Shown here: piece by piece, positions 1-9,646 of the stretch | Layout: each line of letters starts with the position of its first letter | How positions within the stretch are numbered: the first letter of the stretch is position 1 | NCBI RefSeq assembly: GCF_017874215.1 | Contig: NZ_JAGGLB010000008.1 | Coordinates: 186,001-250,000, forward strand | Direction of reading: 5' to 3' | Source of the DNA: Paenibacillus eucommiae | Lineage (GTDB): Bacteria > Bacillota > Bacilli > Paenibacillales > NBRC-103111 | Length of the DNA stretch: 64,000 nt | Translations under genes and position numbers: made by a program | The notes under the pieces: generated by a model | Told to the model about the DNA's origin: nothing | The model's input: the letters and a program-made list of their open reading frames with translations, nothing else | The model's database searches: none

Positions 1-1211
1 TCAACTGCTATTTGAGCGATCTCGTTGATCGCTTCATCGGAAAACTCCACGGTGATTCCCTCTGTTTGCAAAAGCGCAGTGTACTGCTTCGTCAAAGCAT
101 TCTTAGGCTCCTTCAAAATAAGCACAAAATCTTCCAGCGTTAAATTGCTTAATTCAACACGAATTGGAAAACGACCCTGCAGCTCAGGGATCAGGTCAGA
201 CGGTTTGGCAATATGAAAAGCACCTGCCGCTATAAACAGCACGTAATCGGTTTTAACAGGTCCATATTTGGTAATGACTGTAGAGCCCTCCACGATCGGC
301 AAAATATCTCTTTGGACACCCTCACGCGACACATCGGGTCCTCCAGAGCCTCGGCTGCTTCCAGCAATTTTATCAATTTCATCAATAAAGATAATGCCTG
401 ATTGCTCAGCCCTGTTAATCGATTCCTGAATAACGTCATCCATGTCGATAAGCCGTTGGGCCTCCTCTTGAATGAGCACCTTGCGTGCTTCCTTCACGGT
501 GAGCTTACGCTTTTTAGTTTTTTTAGGCATTAGGCTGCCCAGCATTTCTTGCATATTCATGCCCATTTGTTCATTTCCTTGCCCGGCAAGAAAGTCAAAC
601 ATGGAGTTCGAATTGTCCTCAATTTCAACTTCAACAACCTCTTGCTCCAACTCGCCGGCTGCTAATTGCTTCGTAACTTCAGAACGCCTGAAGGCCACAT
701 TGGGGTCTGCAGCAGTCTCATCATCGTCCGATTGGTTCTGCCCGCCAAAGATCATTTCCAGAGGATTACGCTGCGTTTTAGGCCGTGCAGGAGAAGGTAC
801 AAGCAGCTGGACCAGTCGCTCGTTAGCCAGTTTCTCTGCTTTATCCTTGACCATTTCCGTTCTTTCGGCTTTTACCATGCGAATGGAGGTTTCAACCAGA
901 TCGCGAACCATCGATTCGACATCCCGCCCTACATACCCCACTTCCGTGAACTTTGTAGCTTCCAGCTTAATGAACGGAGCGCCTACAAGCTTCGCTAATC
1001 TTCTGGCAATTTCGGTTTTCCCCACGCCCGTCGGACCAATCATAAGAATATTCTTAGGTACGATTTCATCACGAATCGACTCATCAAGAAGGCTTCTGCG
1101 GTAACGATTCCTCAGTGCTACAGCCACTGATTTCTTCGCATTCTTTTGTCCGACAATATAGCGGTCTAATTCTTGTACAATTTGTTTAGGTGTAAGGGTG
1201 CTTTTGGTCAC
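1..1211 (-). CDS. hslU: HslU (ClpY/CodX), ATPase subunit of the HslUV protease, 3' end cut by the window
   Basis: This is the AAA+ unfoldase that feeds substrates into the HslV peptidase in the cytoplasm. About 403 residues are visible and the family runs to about 465, so roughly 60 C-terminal residues lie outside the window. The N-terminal region carries the Walker A motif GPTGVGKTE, and the Walker B motif [11 protein letters not shown] follows the long family-specific I-domain. I place the start at a GTG (1209-1211) because GAGGAGG lies 8 nt upstream and translation from it gives the usual [16 protein letters not shown] opening. It lies 69 bp downstream of hslV on the same strand, so the pair is an operon. 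In B. subtilis codY follows, and would lie beyond position 1. Confidence 0.96.
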   Translation of the reverse strand, partial: MTKSTLTPKQIVQELDRYIVGQKNAKKSVAVALRNRYRRSLLDESIRDEIVPKNILMIGPTGVGKTEIARRLAKLVGAPFIKLEATKFTEVGYVGRDVESMVRDLVETSIRMVKAERTEMVKDKAEKLANERLVQLLVPSPARPKTQRNPLEMIFGGQNQSDDDETAADPNVAFRRSEVTKQLAAGELEQEVVEVEIEDNSNSMFDFLAGQGNEQMGMNMQEMLGSLMPKKTKKRKLTVKEARKVLIQEEAQRLIDMDDVIQESINRAEQSGIIFIDEIDKIAGSSRGSGGPDVSREGVQRDILPIVEGSTVITKYGPVKTDYVLFIAAGAFHIAKPSDLIPELQGRFPIRVELSNLTLEDFVLILKEPKNALTKQYTALLQTEGITVEFSDEAINEIAQIAV

Positions 1212-1280
1212 AGTTATGGCCTCCTCATGGGTACACGTCTACGCCGCCCTTAAGGACAAGCGCGCTTTCCTGCAAAAAGA

Positions 1281-1826
1281 TTATTCAATCTCTTCGACTA
1301 GAATATTATGATTGGTAAACACACAGATTTCCGCAGCCGTTTCCAGCGCAGCCTTGGCGATTTCCTTAGCGCTCATTTGAGACGCATGACGGTGCAAAGC
1401 ACGGCCTGCCGAAAGCGCGAAGCTTCCTCCAGATCCAATGGCGAGCATGCCATCGTCCGGTTCAATAATTTCACCGTTCCCCGAAATCAGCAGCAAGCCG
1501 CTAGAGTCCATCACAATCATCATAGCTTCCAGCCTTCTAAGCACCCGATCCTGACGCCAATCTTTGGCCAGCTCGACTGCAGCCCGCTGCAGATTGCCAT
1601 GATGCTCCTCCAGCTTTCCTTCAAATTTCTCAAAAAGCGTAATCGCATCCGCTACGGAGCCCGCAAATCCAGCGATAACTTTCCCTCTATAAAGACGCCT
1701 GACCTTCTTGGCGCTGCCTTTCATAATCATGCTGTTGCCGAATGTGACTTGTCCATCCCCTGCAATAGCCCCTTTACCTTGATGACGAATTGCAAAAATG
1801 GTTGTGGCATGGAAGGTTGTATTCAT
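1281..1826 (-). CDS. hslV: HslV (ClpQ/CodW), peptidase subunit of HslUV
   Basis: This is the proteasome-like N-terminal-nucleophile peptidase that forms the core of HslUV. The frame is open further upstream, but I start at the ATG at 1824-1826. It follows a GAAGAGGTG ribosome site and gives 181 residues, the family length. The conserved core [20 protein letters not shown] and the [14 protein letters not shown] segment are intact. The N-terminus reads [11 protein letters not shown]. In E. coli HslV the nucleophile is the first Thr of the TT pair after Met. In the B. subtilis protein a short extension precedes that TT and the nucleophile is reported to be Ser2. Here residue 2 is Asn, so Thr3 or Thr8 would have to serve. 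Confidence 0.96.
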   Translation of the reverse strand: MNTTFHATTIFAIRHQGKGAIAGDGQVTFGNSMIMKGSAKKVRRLYRGKVIAGFAGSVADAITLFEKFEGKLEEHHGNLQRAAVELAKDWRQDRVLRRLEAMMIVMDSSGLLLISGNGEIIEPDDGMLAIGSGGSFALSAGRALHRHASQMSAKEIAKAALETAAEICVFTNHNILVEEIE

Positions 1827-1916
1827 CCGTTCACCTCTTCTTGATCGGTATTGTAAATGCAGCATTCAACAGCTAAACATACTCATCGTACCATATGCCA
1901 GCTTTTACTTACAAGT

Positions 1917-3233
1917 TTATCTGTGGAGTGCTTGTGAGAAATCCTTGATATGGTCCAATGCACGATTAGCCAGCATTTCATACCTAAGCTTCTTATTGCG
2001 TATTCTTTCCGTTGATGGCGGCAGTAATCCAAAATTGGCATTCATCGGTTGGAAATGCTTGAAATCAGCTGTTGTGATGTAAGACGCCATACTTCCCAAG
2101 GTTGTTTCCTGTGGAAGCACCAGGCAATCCAGCCCTTTGGCATAGCGGCCTGCATTCATGCCTGCCAGCAAACCCGAAGCCGCAGATTCCACATACCCTT
2201 CAACTCCTGTCATTTGACCAGCAAAAAAGAGATTGCTTCTGTTGTTAAACTGATAGGTAGGCTTCAACAGCTTGGGGGAGTTGATAAATGTATTGCGATG
2301 CATCACACCATAACGGACAAATTCCGCATTTTCCAGGCCGGGGATTAGTGAGAGAACACGCTTTTGTTCCCCCCATTTCAGATGGGTCTGAAAACCGACT
2401 AAATTATATAAGGTTCCAGCAGCATTATCCTGTCTAAGCTGTACTACAGCATGCGGCATTTTGCCTGTATGAGGATTAATTAAACCAACCGGCTTCATGG
2501 GACCGAACAGTACCGTTTGCTTGCCCCGCTTGGCCATCACTTCAATGGGCATACAGCCTTCAAAATATATTTCTTTCTCAAAGGTTTTAAGCTCCGCCAC
2601 CTCAGCCGAGATAAGCGCTTCATAAAAAACCTCGAATTCCTCTTCAGTCATCGGACAATTCAGATAAGCTGCCTCTCCCTTGTCATAGCGGGAAGCTAAG
2701 TATACTTTCTCCAAATCAATCGAATCCTTCTCCACGATTGGCGCAGCGGCATCATAGAAATAAAGGTATTCTTCTCCCATTAGCTCTTTCAAGCCTTCAG
2801 ACAAAGCAGGAGAAGTAAGCGGACCTGATGCTACAACTGTTATACCATCAGGAAGACTTTGCACCTCTTCGTTGCGGACTTCTATAAGCGGATGGTTGCG
2901 TAATGTTGACGTGATTTCATCTGAAAATCCGTCTCGATCCACTGCCAGGGCACCACCTGCGGGAACCGCATGCTTGTCTGCCGCGGCAAGGATCAAAGAA
3001 TTCATAAGTCTCATTTCTTCCTTAAGTACACCAACCGCATTCGTTAAACCGTTTGCACGGAGTGAGTTGCTGCACACAAGCTCGGCGAATTTATCCGTGA
3101 TGTGTGCTGGCGTTTTGCGGACGGGACGCATTTCATATAAAATTACCGGCACACCCTGATTTGCAATTTGCCATGCGGCTTCACTGCCTGCCAAACCTGC
3201 GCCGATAACGGTCACTTTCTGAATTTCGGACAA
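1917..3233 (-). CDS. trmFO: TrmFO, folate-dependent tRNA (uracil-54-C5) methyltransferase
   Basis: This FAD enzyme methylates U54 in the T-loop of tRNA, using methylenetetrahydrofolate as carbon donor. The FAD dinucleotide fold is at the N-terminus ([18 protein letters not shown]), and the [14 protein letters not shown] and [20 protein letters not shown] blocks are typical. I choose the TTG at 3231-3233, with GAGGTG 8 nt upstream. It gives 438 residues, the normal family length; upstream in-frame codons would extend into topA. The gene begins 13 bp after the topA stop, with its ribosome site filling the gap. In B. subtilis a recombinase gene (codV/xerC) lies between this gene and hslV. Here only about 90 bp separate them, so it is absent. 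Confidence 0.96.
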   Translation of the reverse strand: MSEIQKVTVIGAGLAGSEAAWQIANQGVPVILYEMRPVRKTPAHITDKFAELVCSNSLRANGLTNAVGVLKEEMRLMNSLILAAADKHAVPAGGALAVDRDGFSDEITSTLRNHPLIEVRNEEVQSLPDGITVVASGPLTSPALSEGLKELMGEEYLYFYDAAAPIVEKDSIDLEKVYLASRYDKGEAAYLNCPMTEEEFEVFYEALISAEVAELKTFEKEIYFEGCMPIEVMAKRGKQTVLFGPMKPVGLINPHTGKMPHAVVQLRQDNAAGTLYNLVGFQTHLKWGEQKRVLSLIPGLENAEFVRYGVMHRNTFINSPKLLKPTYQFNNRSNLFFAGQMTGVEGYVESAASGLLAGMNAGRYAKGLDCLVLPQETTLGSMASYITTADFKHFQPMNANFGLLPPSTERIRNKKLRYEMLANRALDHIKDFSQALHR

Positions 3234-3246
3234 AATAACTGCACCT

Positions 3247-5349
3247 CTAATCCTTGGAATCATCGTTAACGTCATCGTTAACTTCTTCTTTGAAATCACA
3301 TTTCACACATTGCAGCTTAACGCCGCTCTTATTTCTCTTCTCTACAAGCAAAGAGCCGCATTCTGGACAAGGCCTTGATACGGGTTTATCCCACGAAACA
3401 AAATCACAGCCAGGATAACGATCACAACCGTAGAAAATTCTCCCCTTCTTGCTTCTGCGCTCCACGATCTTTCCTTCATTACAGGTTGGACAAGTAACCC
3501 CTGTGTCCTTAATGATCGGCTTAGTGTTCCTGCATTCCGGAAATCCGGAGCAAGCCAGAAACTTGCCGAAACGGCCCATTTTATAAACCAGATGCCGGCC
3601 GCACTTCTCACAAAGCTCATCGGAAACCTCATCTTGAATCTCGATTTCCTTCATTTCCTCTTCAGCTACCTCAAGACGCTTCTCAAAAGAGGTGTAGAAG
3701 GTTTCCAGAACTTTGACCCAGTCGCCCTTGCCTTCTTCGACAAAATCGAGTTCTTCTTCCATATGCGCCGTAAATTCAACGTCTAGAATTTCCGGGAAAA
3801 ATTCAGACATAAGCTGAATCACAAGGTCTCCCAGCTCTGTCGGAATAAATTTCTTCTCGTCAATGGCAACATAGCCACGCTTTTGAATCGTTTCCAGGGT
3901 AGGTGCATAAGTACTTGGACGCCCTATTCCCATTTCTTCAAGCGCTTTTACGAGCCGTGCTTCTGTGTACCTTGGTGGAGGCTGAGTAAAATGCTGCTTC
4001 GGTTCGATGCTTTCCTTTTTAACTTTATCGCCCTGCTTCAGTGCAGGCAGCAGCTTTTCTTCTTCTGTAGTGCCATCATCATTGCTTTCTACATACACCT
4101 TCATAAACCCTTGAAACTTCATCTTCGAGCCATTCGCCCGAAAAACAGTATCGCCTGCCGCCAAATCAATCGTCATTGTATCGAGGACTGCCGAAGACAT
4201 TTGACTAGCTACAAAACGCTCCCAAACAAGCTTATATAAGCGGTATTGATCTCTGCTAAGAAATTCCTTCATCAGCTCCGGCTCACGTAGAATGGAAGTC
4301 GGTCTGATGCCCTCATGCGCATCCTGGGCATTTGCATTTTTCTTTAAATATTGCCGCGGCGTTTCCGGATAGAAGGTTTCACCGTATTTGTTAACAATGA
4401 ATTCCTTCGCTTCTTCCTGGGCAGTCGGGGAAATTCTTGTAGAATCCGTACGCATATAGGTGATTAAACCGACGGTTCCTTCTTTTCCCAAATCGATTCC
4501 TTCATATAGTTGCTGGGCGACAGACATCGTCTTGGAAGCACGGAAATTAAGCTTTCTTGCCGCTTCCTGCTGAAGTGAGCTCGTAATAAAAGGCGGCGAT
4601 GGATTACGCTGGCGTTCTTTTTCCTTGACCTCTTGAACGACAAACGCACCTTTTCCCATTGCATCCATAACTACCTTGACGTCAGCTTCGGTATGCAGCT
4701 CTTTCTTTTCGCCCTTCAGGCTGTGGTATTTAGCTTCGAACGTGCTTTTACCTGATTCCAGTACAACTGTGATGCTCCAGTATTCTTCCGGATCAAAAGC
4801 AGTGATTTCATGCTCTCTATCCATAATAAGCTTTACCGCTACAGATTGAACTCTGCCCGCTGATAAACCTTTTTTGACTTTCTTCCATAATAAAGGACTG
4901 ATTTTATAACCTACAAGACGGTCCAAAATACGCCTTGCCTGCTGGGCATTGACCAAATCCTGATCAATTTTCCTCGGCGTTTTGAAGGCATCCTTCACAG
5001 CCTCTTTGGTAATTTCATTAAAGACCACGCGGCATGCTTCATCCGCATTCATATCCAAATAGTGTGCAAGGTGCCAGGCAATCGCTTCCCCTTCACGATC
5101 CGGGTCAGCTGCGAGATAGATGCGCTTGACTTTCTTGCTTGCATCCTTCAGTTCCTTCAGAATTGAACCTTTACCCCTGATGGTAATGTACTTAGGTTCA
5201 AAATTATTATCGACTTCAACGCCGATTTGGCTTTTTGGAAGGTCCCGAATATGTCCCATCGAGGCTTTAACAATAAATTTACTGCCCAAGTATTTACCGA
5301 TGGTTTTGGCTTTTGCAGGTGACTCAACAATAACTAACGAATCCGCCAT
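3247..5349 (-). CDS. topA: DNA topoisomerase I (type IA)
   Basis: This enzyme relaxes negatively supercoiled DNA by cutting one strand through a 5'-phosphotyrosine. From the ATG at 5347-5349, after a GGGAGGAAGG site, it has 700 residues. The TOPRIM domain at the N-terminus includes DPDREGEA (residues 83-90). The catalytic Tyr is residue 298 in [13 protein letters not shown]. Three C-terminal zinc-ribbon modules (each with paired CxxC or CxC/CxxxxC motifs) occupy roughly residues 590-690, followed by an acidic tail. It sits between dprA and trmFO as in B. subtilis. The open frame extends 7 codons upstream, but that start lacks a good ribosome site. Confidence 0.97.
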   Translation of the reverse strand: MADSLVIVESPAKAKTIGKYLGSKFIVKASMGHIRDLPKSQIGVEVDNNFEPKYITIRGKGSILKELKDASKKVKRIYLAADPDREGEAIAWHLAHYLDMNADEACRVVFNEITKEAVKDAFKTPRKIDQDLVNAQQARRILDRLVGYKISPLLWKKVKKGLSAGRVQSVAVKLIMDREHEITAFDPEEYWSITVVLESGKSTFEAKYHSLKGEKKELHTEADVKVVMDAMGKGAFVVQEVKEKERQRNPSPPFITSSLQQEAARKLNFRASKTMSVAQQLYEGIDLGKEGTVGLITYMRTDSTRISPTAQEEAKEFIVNKYGETFYPETPRQYLKKNANAQDAHEGIRPTSILREPELMKEFLSRDQYRLYKLVWERFVASQMSSAVLDTMTIDLAAGDTVFRANGSKMKFQGFMKVYVESNDDGTTEEEKLLPALKQGDKVKKESIEPKQHFTQPPPRYTEARLVKALEEMGIGRPSTYAPTLETIQKRGYVAIDEKKFIPTELGDLVIQLMSEFFPEILDVEFTAHMEEELDFVEEGKGDWVKVLETFYTSFEKRLEVAEEEMKEIEIQDEVSDELCEKCGRHLVYKMGRFGKFLACSGFPECRNTKPIIKDTGVTCPTCNEGKIVERRSKKGRIFYGCDRYPGCDFVSWDKPVSRPCPECGSLLVEKRNKSGVKLQCVKCDFKEEVNDDVNDDSKD

Positions 5350-5385
5350 AGCCGTCCTTCCTCCCCTCATAATATGCTGTTTTAT

Positions 5386-6477
5386 CTATAATTTCATATA
5401 AGTTGATCCTGGGAGTTGTGTAATCTGTTTTTTCATTGATAAAGATAACAGAATCGAATGCAAATGTCCAAACGTAAATTGGCTCAGTTCCAGCAAACTG
5501 TCAATATTCGCAGGCTCCTCAGTTAAAATTTGCATGATTTCAAGCTCGTCTTCAGTGAGTGCTGGCGCCATCTGCTGCGACTGCAGCACGGCCGAAGCCT
5601 CTTTCGGAAATAGATGCACATACTCCTCTTTAATATCCTCAATTGTAGTTAGTATTTTGCAGCCCTGCTTAATTAAAGGCAGCACTCCCTGACTCTTTGG
5701 CGAAGTGATTTGTCCTGGAACGGCGAATACATCTCTCGACTCTTCAATGGCTAAATCCACCGTAATAAGGGATCCACTCCGCTTCGCCGCTTCTACAACC
5801 ACGACACCTAAAGACAAGCCGGCAATAATCCGGTTGCGGTAAGGAAACATCCCGGGATGCATCTTCGCTCCTATTGGATACTCGGATACAATCAGGCCTT
5901 GCTCCTCTATTTGTCCTGAGAGAATCCGATTCTCCGGCGGATAAACCTGATCAATTGCACAGCCCAGAACGGCAATTGTCCTGCCAGAGCCTTTCAATGC
6001 ACCGCGGTGCGCATAGCTGTCAATTCCTCTTGCCATGCCGCTAACGATGCCAAAACCTAGATTAGAGATAGAAAAGGCAAAATCTTCGGCAACCTTCTTG
6101 CCATATGCTGTCGGCATCCTTGTACCTACTATGCTCAAAAGATGCAGATTAATTAAAGGAATGTTTCCCTTATAATAGAGAACCCAGGGAGGCTGGGCAA
6201 TTTCCTTCAAAATTGCGGGATATTCGGAGTCAAATAAGGTCAGCGTACAAATTCTCATATTGGCGTATAAAGTGAGCTTGCTTTCCACATAGCTGGCTGT
6301 GAGTTTTCTTGATATAAGCTCTGCTTGCTCACGACCAATGCCCAGCGCAGTTAGTTCTGCTGCAGATATAGCAAAAATCTCCTGCAGCTCCGGAAGCCTG
6401 TTGATGAGTCTCAAAATGGTCTTCCAGCCAATTCCTTCAAGCTCATGAAGGCCGATGAGGATGCTGCGATTATCCAT
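5386..6477 (-). CDS. dprA: DprA/Smf, DNA-processing and RecA-loading protein
   Basis: DprA binds incoming single-stranded DNA during transformation and loads RecA. The start at 6475-6477 follows an AAGGAG site 11 nt upstream and gives 363 residues. A helix-hairpin-helix-like N-terminal part (GLHELEGIGWKTI) is followed by the Rossmann-type core with GTRMPTAYGK, SGMARGIDSYAHRGAL and the PYRNRIIAGLS signature. The last 70 or so residues form the winged-helix-like DprA C-terminal domain. It is the last gene before a 36-bp gap to topA. The clear comM gene in this window is a second competence-associated function nearby. Confidence 0.95.
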   Translation of the reverse strand: MDNRSILIGLHELEGIGWKTILRLINRLPELQEIFAISAAELTALGIGREQAELISRKLTASYVESKLTLYANMRICTLTLFDSEYPAILKEIAQPPWVLYYKGNIPLINLHLLSIVGTRMPTAYGKKVAEDFAFSISNLGFGIVSGMARGIDSYAHRGALKGSGRTIAVLGCAIDQVYPPENRILSGQIEEQGLIVSEYPIGAKMHPGMFPYRNRIIAGLSLGVVVVEAAKRSGSLITVDLAIEESRDVFAVPGQITSPKSQGVLPLIKQGCKILTTIEDIKEEYVHLFPKEASAVLQSQQMAPALTEDELEIMQILTEEPANIDSLLELSQFTFGHLHSILLSLSMKKQITQLPGSTYMKL

Positions 6478-6519
6478 TAGTATATACACTCCTTTGCATT
6501 CTGACAAATTTTTGAATCA

Positions 6520-6568
6520 GAAAAAACAAAAAAACCTTTCAAATCCCCTTGCGGGGACATGAAAGGTT
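6520..6568 (-). terminator. Rho-independent terminator after sucD
   Basis: Read on the minus strand, the arms ACCTTTCA and TGAAAGGT enclose a second short stem (CCCC/GGGG), and a run of T residues (6529-6534 on the plus strand as A) follows. It lies 36 bp beyond the sucD stop and before dprA, so dprA probably has its own promoter. Confidence 0.85.
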
Positions 6569-6603
6569 GCTTACCTTACATCATAAAAAAGCTATGAACA
6601 TCT

Positions 6604-7536
6604 TTATTTTTTAGTGATGCATTTTTCTAACAAGCCTTGCTCTTCCAGAACACTAACCAGGGTTGAACCCATCTCTGAAGGAGTTGGAGCTACACGGATG
6701 CCGCAAGCTTCCATTGTGGATACTTTCTCAGCAGCTGTACCTTTTCCTCCGGAAATGATTGCGCCAGCGTGGCCCATTCTTTTTCCTGGAGGAGCCGTTT
6801 GTCCGCCGATAAAACCAACAACAGGCTTTGTCATGTTAGCTTTGATCCATTCAGCTGCTTCTTCTTCAGCTGTTCCACCAATTTCACCGATCATAATGAC
6901 GGCATAGGTATCTGGATCTTCATTAAACATGTGAAGGATGTCGATAAATTCCGAACCCTTAACCGGATCTCCACCGATACCAACTGCAGACGATTGACCG
7001 ATTCCGCGAGTTGATAGCTGATGAACAGCTTCATACGTCAAAGTTCCGGAACGGGAAATAACGCCTACGTGTCCTGGTGTATGAATGTATCCAGGCATAA
7101 TCCCGATTTTGCATTCTCCAGGAGTGATGACACCCGGACAGTTAGGTCCGATAAGAACGGTTCTTTTGCCTTCTAAATAACGGCTTACACGGATCATATC
7201 CAGAACAGGAATACCTTCTGTAATACAGATAACAAGATCCAGATCAGCATCAACAGCTTCCATGATCGCATCAGCAGCAAAAGGTGGCGCTACATAAATA
7301 ACAGAAGCATTTGCTCCTGTTGCAGCTTTCGCTTCATTTACAGAATTGAATACTGGAAGTTGAACAGTGCTGCCGTTCTCCAAAGTGATGTCAAGCTGAG
7401 TTCCACCTTTACCGGGAGTGACGCCGCCTACCATTTGTGTGCCGTAGTCAAGGCCGCCTTTGGTATGAAACAATCCCGTAGCACCGGTAATACCTTGTGT
7501 AATAACCTTTGTGTCTTTATTTACCAAAATACTCAT
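6604..7536 (-). CDS. sucD: Succinate-CoA ligase, alpha subunit
   Basis: With SucC this TCA-cycle enzyme converts succinyl-CoA to succinate with formation of a nucleoside triphosphate. The 310-residue product starts at the ATG at 7534-7536. An N-terminal CoA-binding Rossmann fold ([15 protein letters not shown]) and the ligase domain with [18 protein letters not shown] are present. The phospho-accepting His lies in [18 protein letters not shown], near residue 256. It starts 26 bp after the sucC stop, so the two form an operon that ends at the terminator at 6520-6568. Confidence 0.98.
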   Translation of the reverse strand: MSILVNKDTKVITQGITGATGLFHTKGGLDYGTQMVGGVTPGKGGTQLDITLENGSTVQLPVFNSVNEAKAATGANASVIYVAPPFAADAIMEAVDADLDLVICITEGIPVLDMIRVSRYLEGKRTVLIGPNCPGVITPGECKIGIMPGYIHTPGHVGVISRSGTLTYEAVHQLSTRGIGQSSAVGIGGDPVKGSEFIDILHMFNEDPDTYAVIMIGEIGGTAEEEAAEWIKANMTKPVVGFIGGQTAPPGKRMGHAGAIISGGKGTAAEKVSTMEACGIRVAPTPSEMGSTLVSVLEEQGLLEKCITKK

Positions 7537-7562
7537 GATCTATGTTCACATCCCCTATATTT

Positions 7563-8723
7563 TTACTTTACAAGAGCAACGATTTTTTGTGCGCCGTCAG
7601 ACATCGAATCAGCAGCCACAATATTCAGACCGGATTCATTAAGAATCTTCTTGCCCAGATCGACATTAGTACCTTCCAAACGAACGACTAAAGGACGATC
7701 AAGGGAAACCTGCTTCGCAGCTTCAACAACACCGTTCGCAATAATATCGCATTTCATGATACCGCCAAATATATTAACGAAGATACCCTTCACTTGTTGA
7801 TCAGAAAGAATGATCTTGAAGGCTTCCGTTACTTTCTCAGTTGTCGCACCGCCCCCTACGTCCAGGAAGTTGGCCGGTTCGCCGCCATAATATTTAATAA
7901 TATCCATAGTCGCCATAGCTAGTCCAGCGCCATTAACCATACAGCCGATATTTCCGTCAAGTGAAATATAGCTAAGGTCGAACTTGGAAGCTTGAATTTC
8001 TTTCTCATCTTCTTCAGCAAGGTCACGAAGCTCAACGATATCTTTGTGGCGGTAAAGCGCATTGGAATCAAAGTTAATCTTGGCATCCAAAGCCATAACA
8101 TCACCACTGCCTGTTACAACGAGCGGATTGATTTCAGCGATAGAGCAATCTTTTTCAACAAATGCCTGGTAAAGGGACATCATAAACTTAACAGCCTTAT
8201 TCACCAGCTCGTTCGGAATGTTGATTGCATAAGCCAATCTGCGTGCTTGGAACATCAAAAGACCTACAGCCGGGTCAACTACTTCCTTGAAAATTTTCTC
8301 AGGAGAGTGCTCAGCTACTTCTTCAATTTCAGTTCCGCCTTCTTCTGAAGCCATCAGTACAACACGGCCAGTTCCGCGGTCCACAACGACACCTACATAA
8401 TATTCTTTCTTAATGTCGCAGCCTTCTTCAATTAAAAGACGCTTTACTTCTTTACCTTCAGGACCGGTTTGGTGAGTGACCAATACTTTGCCGAGAATGT
8501 CCTCTGCATATGTACGAACTTCGTCCAGGTTTTTGGCAACTTTAACGCCGCCTGCCTTCCCCCGACCTCCAGCGTGAATTTGCGCTTTCACTACAACTAC
8601 GGAAGTACCGAGTTCTTTGGCCGCTTCCACAGCTTCATCGACGGTAAAGGCCACTTTGCCTCTAGGCACGTTGACTCCGTACTGTCTCAGGACTTCCTTG
8701 CCTTGATACTCATGGATGTTCAT
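7563..8723 (-). CDS. sucC: Succinate-CoA ligase, beta subunit
   Basis: This is the nucleotide-binding subunit of succinyl-CoA synthetase. I start at the ATG at 8721-8723, preceded by a TAGGAGG site. This gives 386 residues opening [17 protein letters not shown], the standard N-terminus; the frame is open 17 codons further upstream without a ribosome site. The ATP-grasp region ([19 protein letters not shown]) and the C-terminal flavodoxin-like domain ([20 protein letters not shown]) are intact. The promoter should lie in the 268-bp gap upstream, but I could not fix its -35 and -10 elements with confidence. Confidence 0.98.
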   Translation of the reverse strand: MNIHEYQGKEVLRQYGVNVPRGKVAFTVDEAVEAAKELGTSVVVVKAQIHAGGRGKAGGVKVAKNLDEVRTYAEDILGKVLVTHQTGPEGKEVKRLLIEEGCDIKKEYYVGVVVDRGTGRVVLMASEEGGTEIEEVAEHSPEKIFKEVVDPAVGLLMFQARRLAYAINIPNELVNKAVKFMMSLYQAFVEKDCSIAEINPLVVTGSGDVMALDAKINFDSNALYRHKDIVELRDLAEEDEKEIQASKFDLSYISLDGNIGCMVNGAGLAMATMDIIKYYGGEPANFLDVGGGATTEKVTEAFKIILSDQQVKGIFVNIFGGIMKCDIIANGVVEAAKQVSLDRPLVVRLEGTNVDLGKKILNESGLNIVAADSMSDGAQKIVALVK

Positions 8724-8942
8724 TTCCTTAAATCCTCCTATCAGTATGGACTTACTATAATACAAAAGCAGCAAAATATAGTGCGACTTTTGTAATCACC
8801 TTTGTCATTTAGACCTAACTTGATTTACAAAAGGAAGGAACAATAATCGCACTCTTTTACAAGCCTTATCTATTGTACCACTTATCTTTGATAGTTTCCT
8901 TCTTTTTTTCTCAATATTTCTTCAACATATGACAACAAACAA

Positions 8943-8974
8943 AAAGCACACTTTTCGCGAAAAAAATGTGCTTG
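8943..8974 (-). terminator. Hairpin terminator of the small zinc-ribbon gene
   Basis: On the minus strand AAGCACA pairs with TGTGCTT across a T-rich loop, and a T run follows. It lies just downstream of the stop codon at 8992. Confidence 0.6.
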
Positions 8975-8991
8975 CTAATAAAAACCGCGAT

Positions 8992-9252
8992 TTAGCGGTA
9001 AACGGCCGTCGTTGGTGTTTCCACACGGGGTTCGCGTTCGGCTTGCTTGATAAATCTCATTTCATTGCTGGCGAAGCTGCAAACCAGACATTGAATGGTC
9101 GGCTCAGTCTCCACAATCGGTTCGGGCTCCAAAAATTCTTTGACAATACCGCTTAAGGCATCCTTCAAAAAAGACTGGGAATAGCTTGTAATCGTGCTGA
9201 ATTTAATGCGATTCGACCGGCAATTCGGACAAAAGTAAGGAACTTCCTGCAT
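8992..9252 (-). CDS. Small protein with two CxxC motifs (zinc-ribbon-like), function unknown
   Basis: The 86-residue product begins at the ATG at 9250-9252, which has GAGGTG 6 nt upstream; the open frame continues upstream without a better site. Cys8/Cys11 (YFCPNC) and Cys55/Cys58 (QCLVC) could together bind one zinc ion. The middle (SYSQSFLKDALSGIVKEF) looks helical. There is no signal peptide or membrane segment. I do not recognise a named family. It is a single-gene unit between sucC and the divergent comM, with its own terminator. Confidence 0.7.
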   Translation of the reverse strand: MQEVPYFCPNCRSNRIKFSTITSYSQSFLKDALSGIVKEFLEPEPIVETEPTIQCLVCSFASNEMRFIKQAEREPRVETPTTAVYR

Positions 9253-9412
9253 TATGCTCACCTCATGTTGTAGTATGGAGATATCCTCATACTTACAAGC
9301 TCCCCCAACGAGAGTAAAAATATCCATAATTTTATTATTCTCTATACTCATGGAGCAAAGAAATCAATTTATTAAAGAAACAATCGCTGAATCGCTGCTA
9401 AAAAGGAGGAAA

Positions 9413-9609
9413 ATGACGTTGTTTGACGAATTTCTCTCAGTATCATAAAAAATTCCTTCTATATATACATCTACATTTGCGGAATTTTAAGATGAATGTA
9501 TACAAAGAACCAACTAAGTGTCATCAGGGATAATAAGGAAGCACCTTTTGCCCCCATAAAGCAGTACGTAAATCGCAGGCCCACTGAGCTTAAAAACCGA
9601 TGCGATTAC
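9413..9609 (+). other. Leader region of comM: possible 11-codon ORF and an inverted repeat
   Basis: The gap between the zinc-ribbon gene and comM is 394 bp. In it an AAAAGGAGGAAA site is followed at once by an ATG at 9413 that opens an 11-codon frame ending at 9448. Further down, GTAAATCGCA (9568-9577) is nearly complementary to TGCGATTAC (9601-9609), so the comM leader could fold. Neither feature matches a riboswitch I know. Expression of the small ORF is unproven. Confidence 0.3.
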
Positions 9610-9646
9610 GGCAGCTTAATTAAGGGAAAGGAAGGTGTTTTTAGTT

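Noticed and set aside
472..1104. A 210-codon plus-strand ORF
   Set aside because: It is the antisense shadow of hslU, has no ribosome site and resembles no protein.
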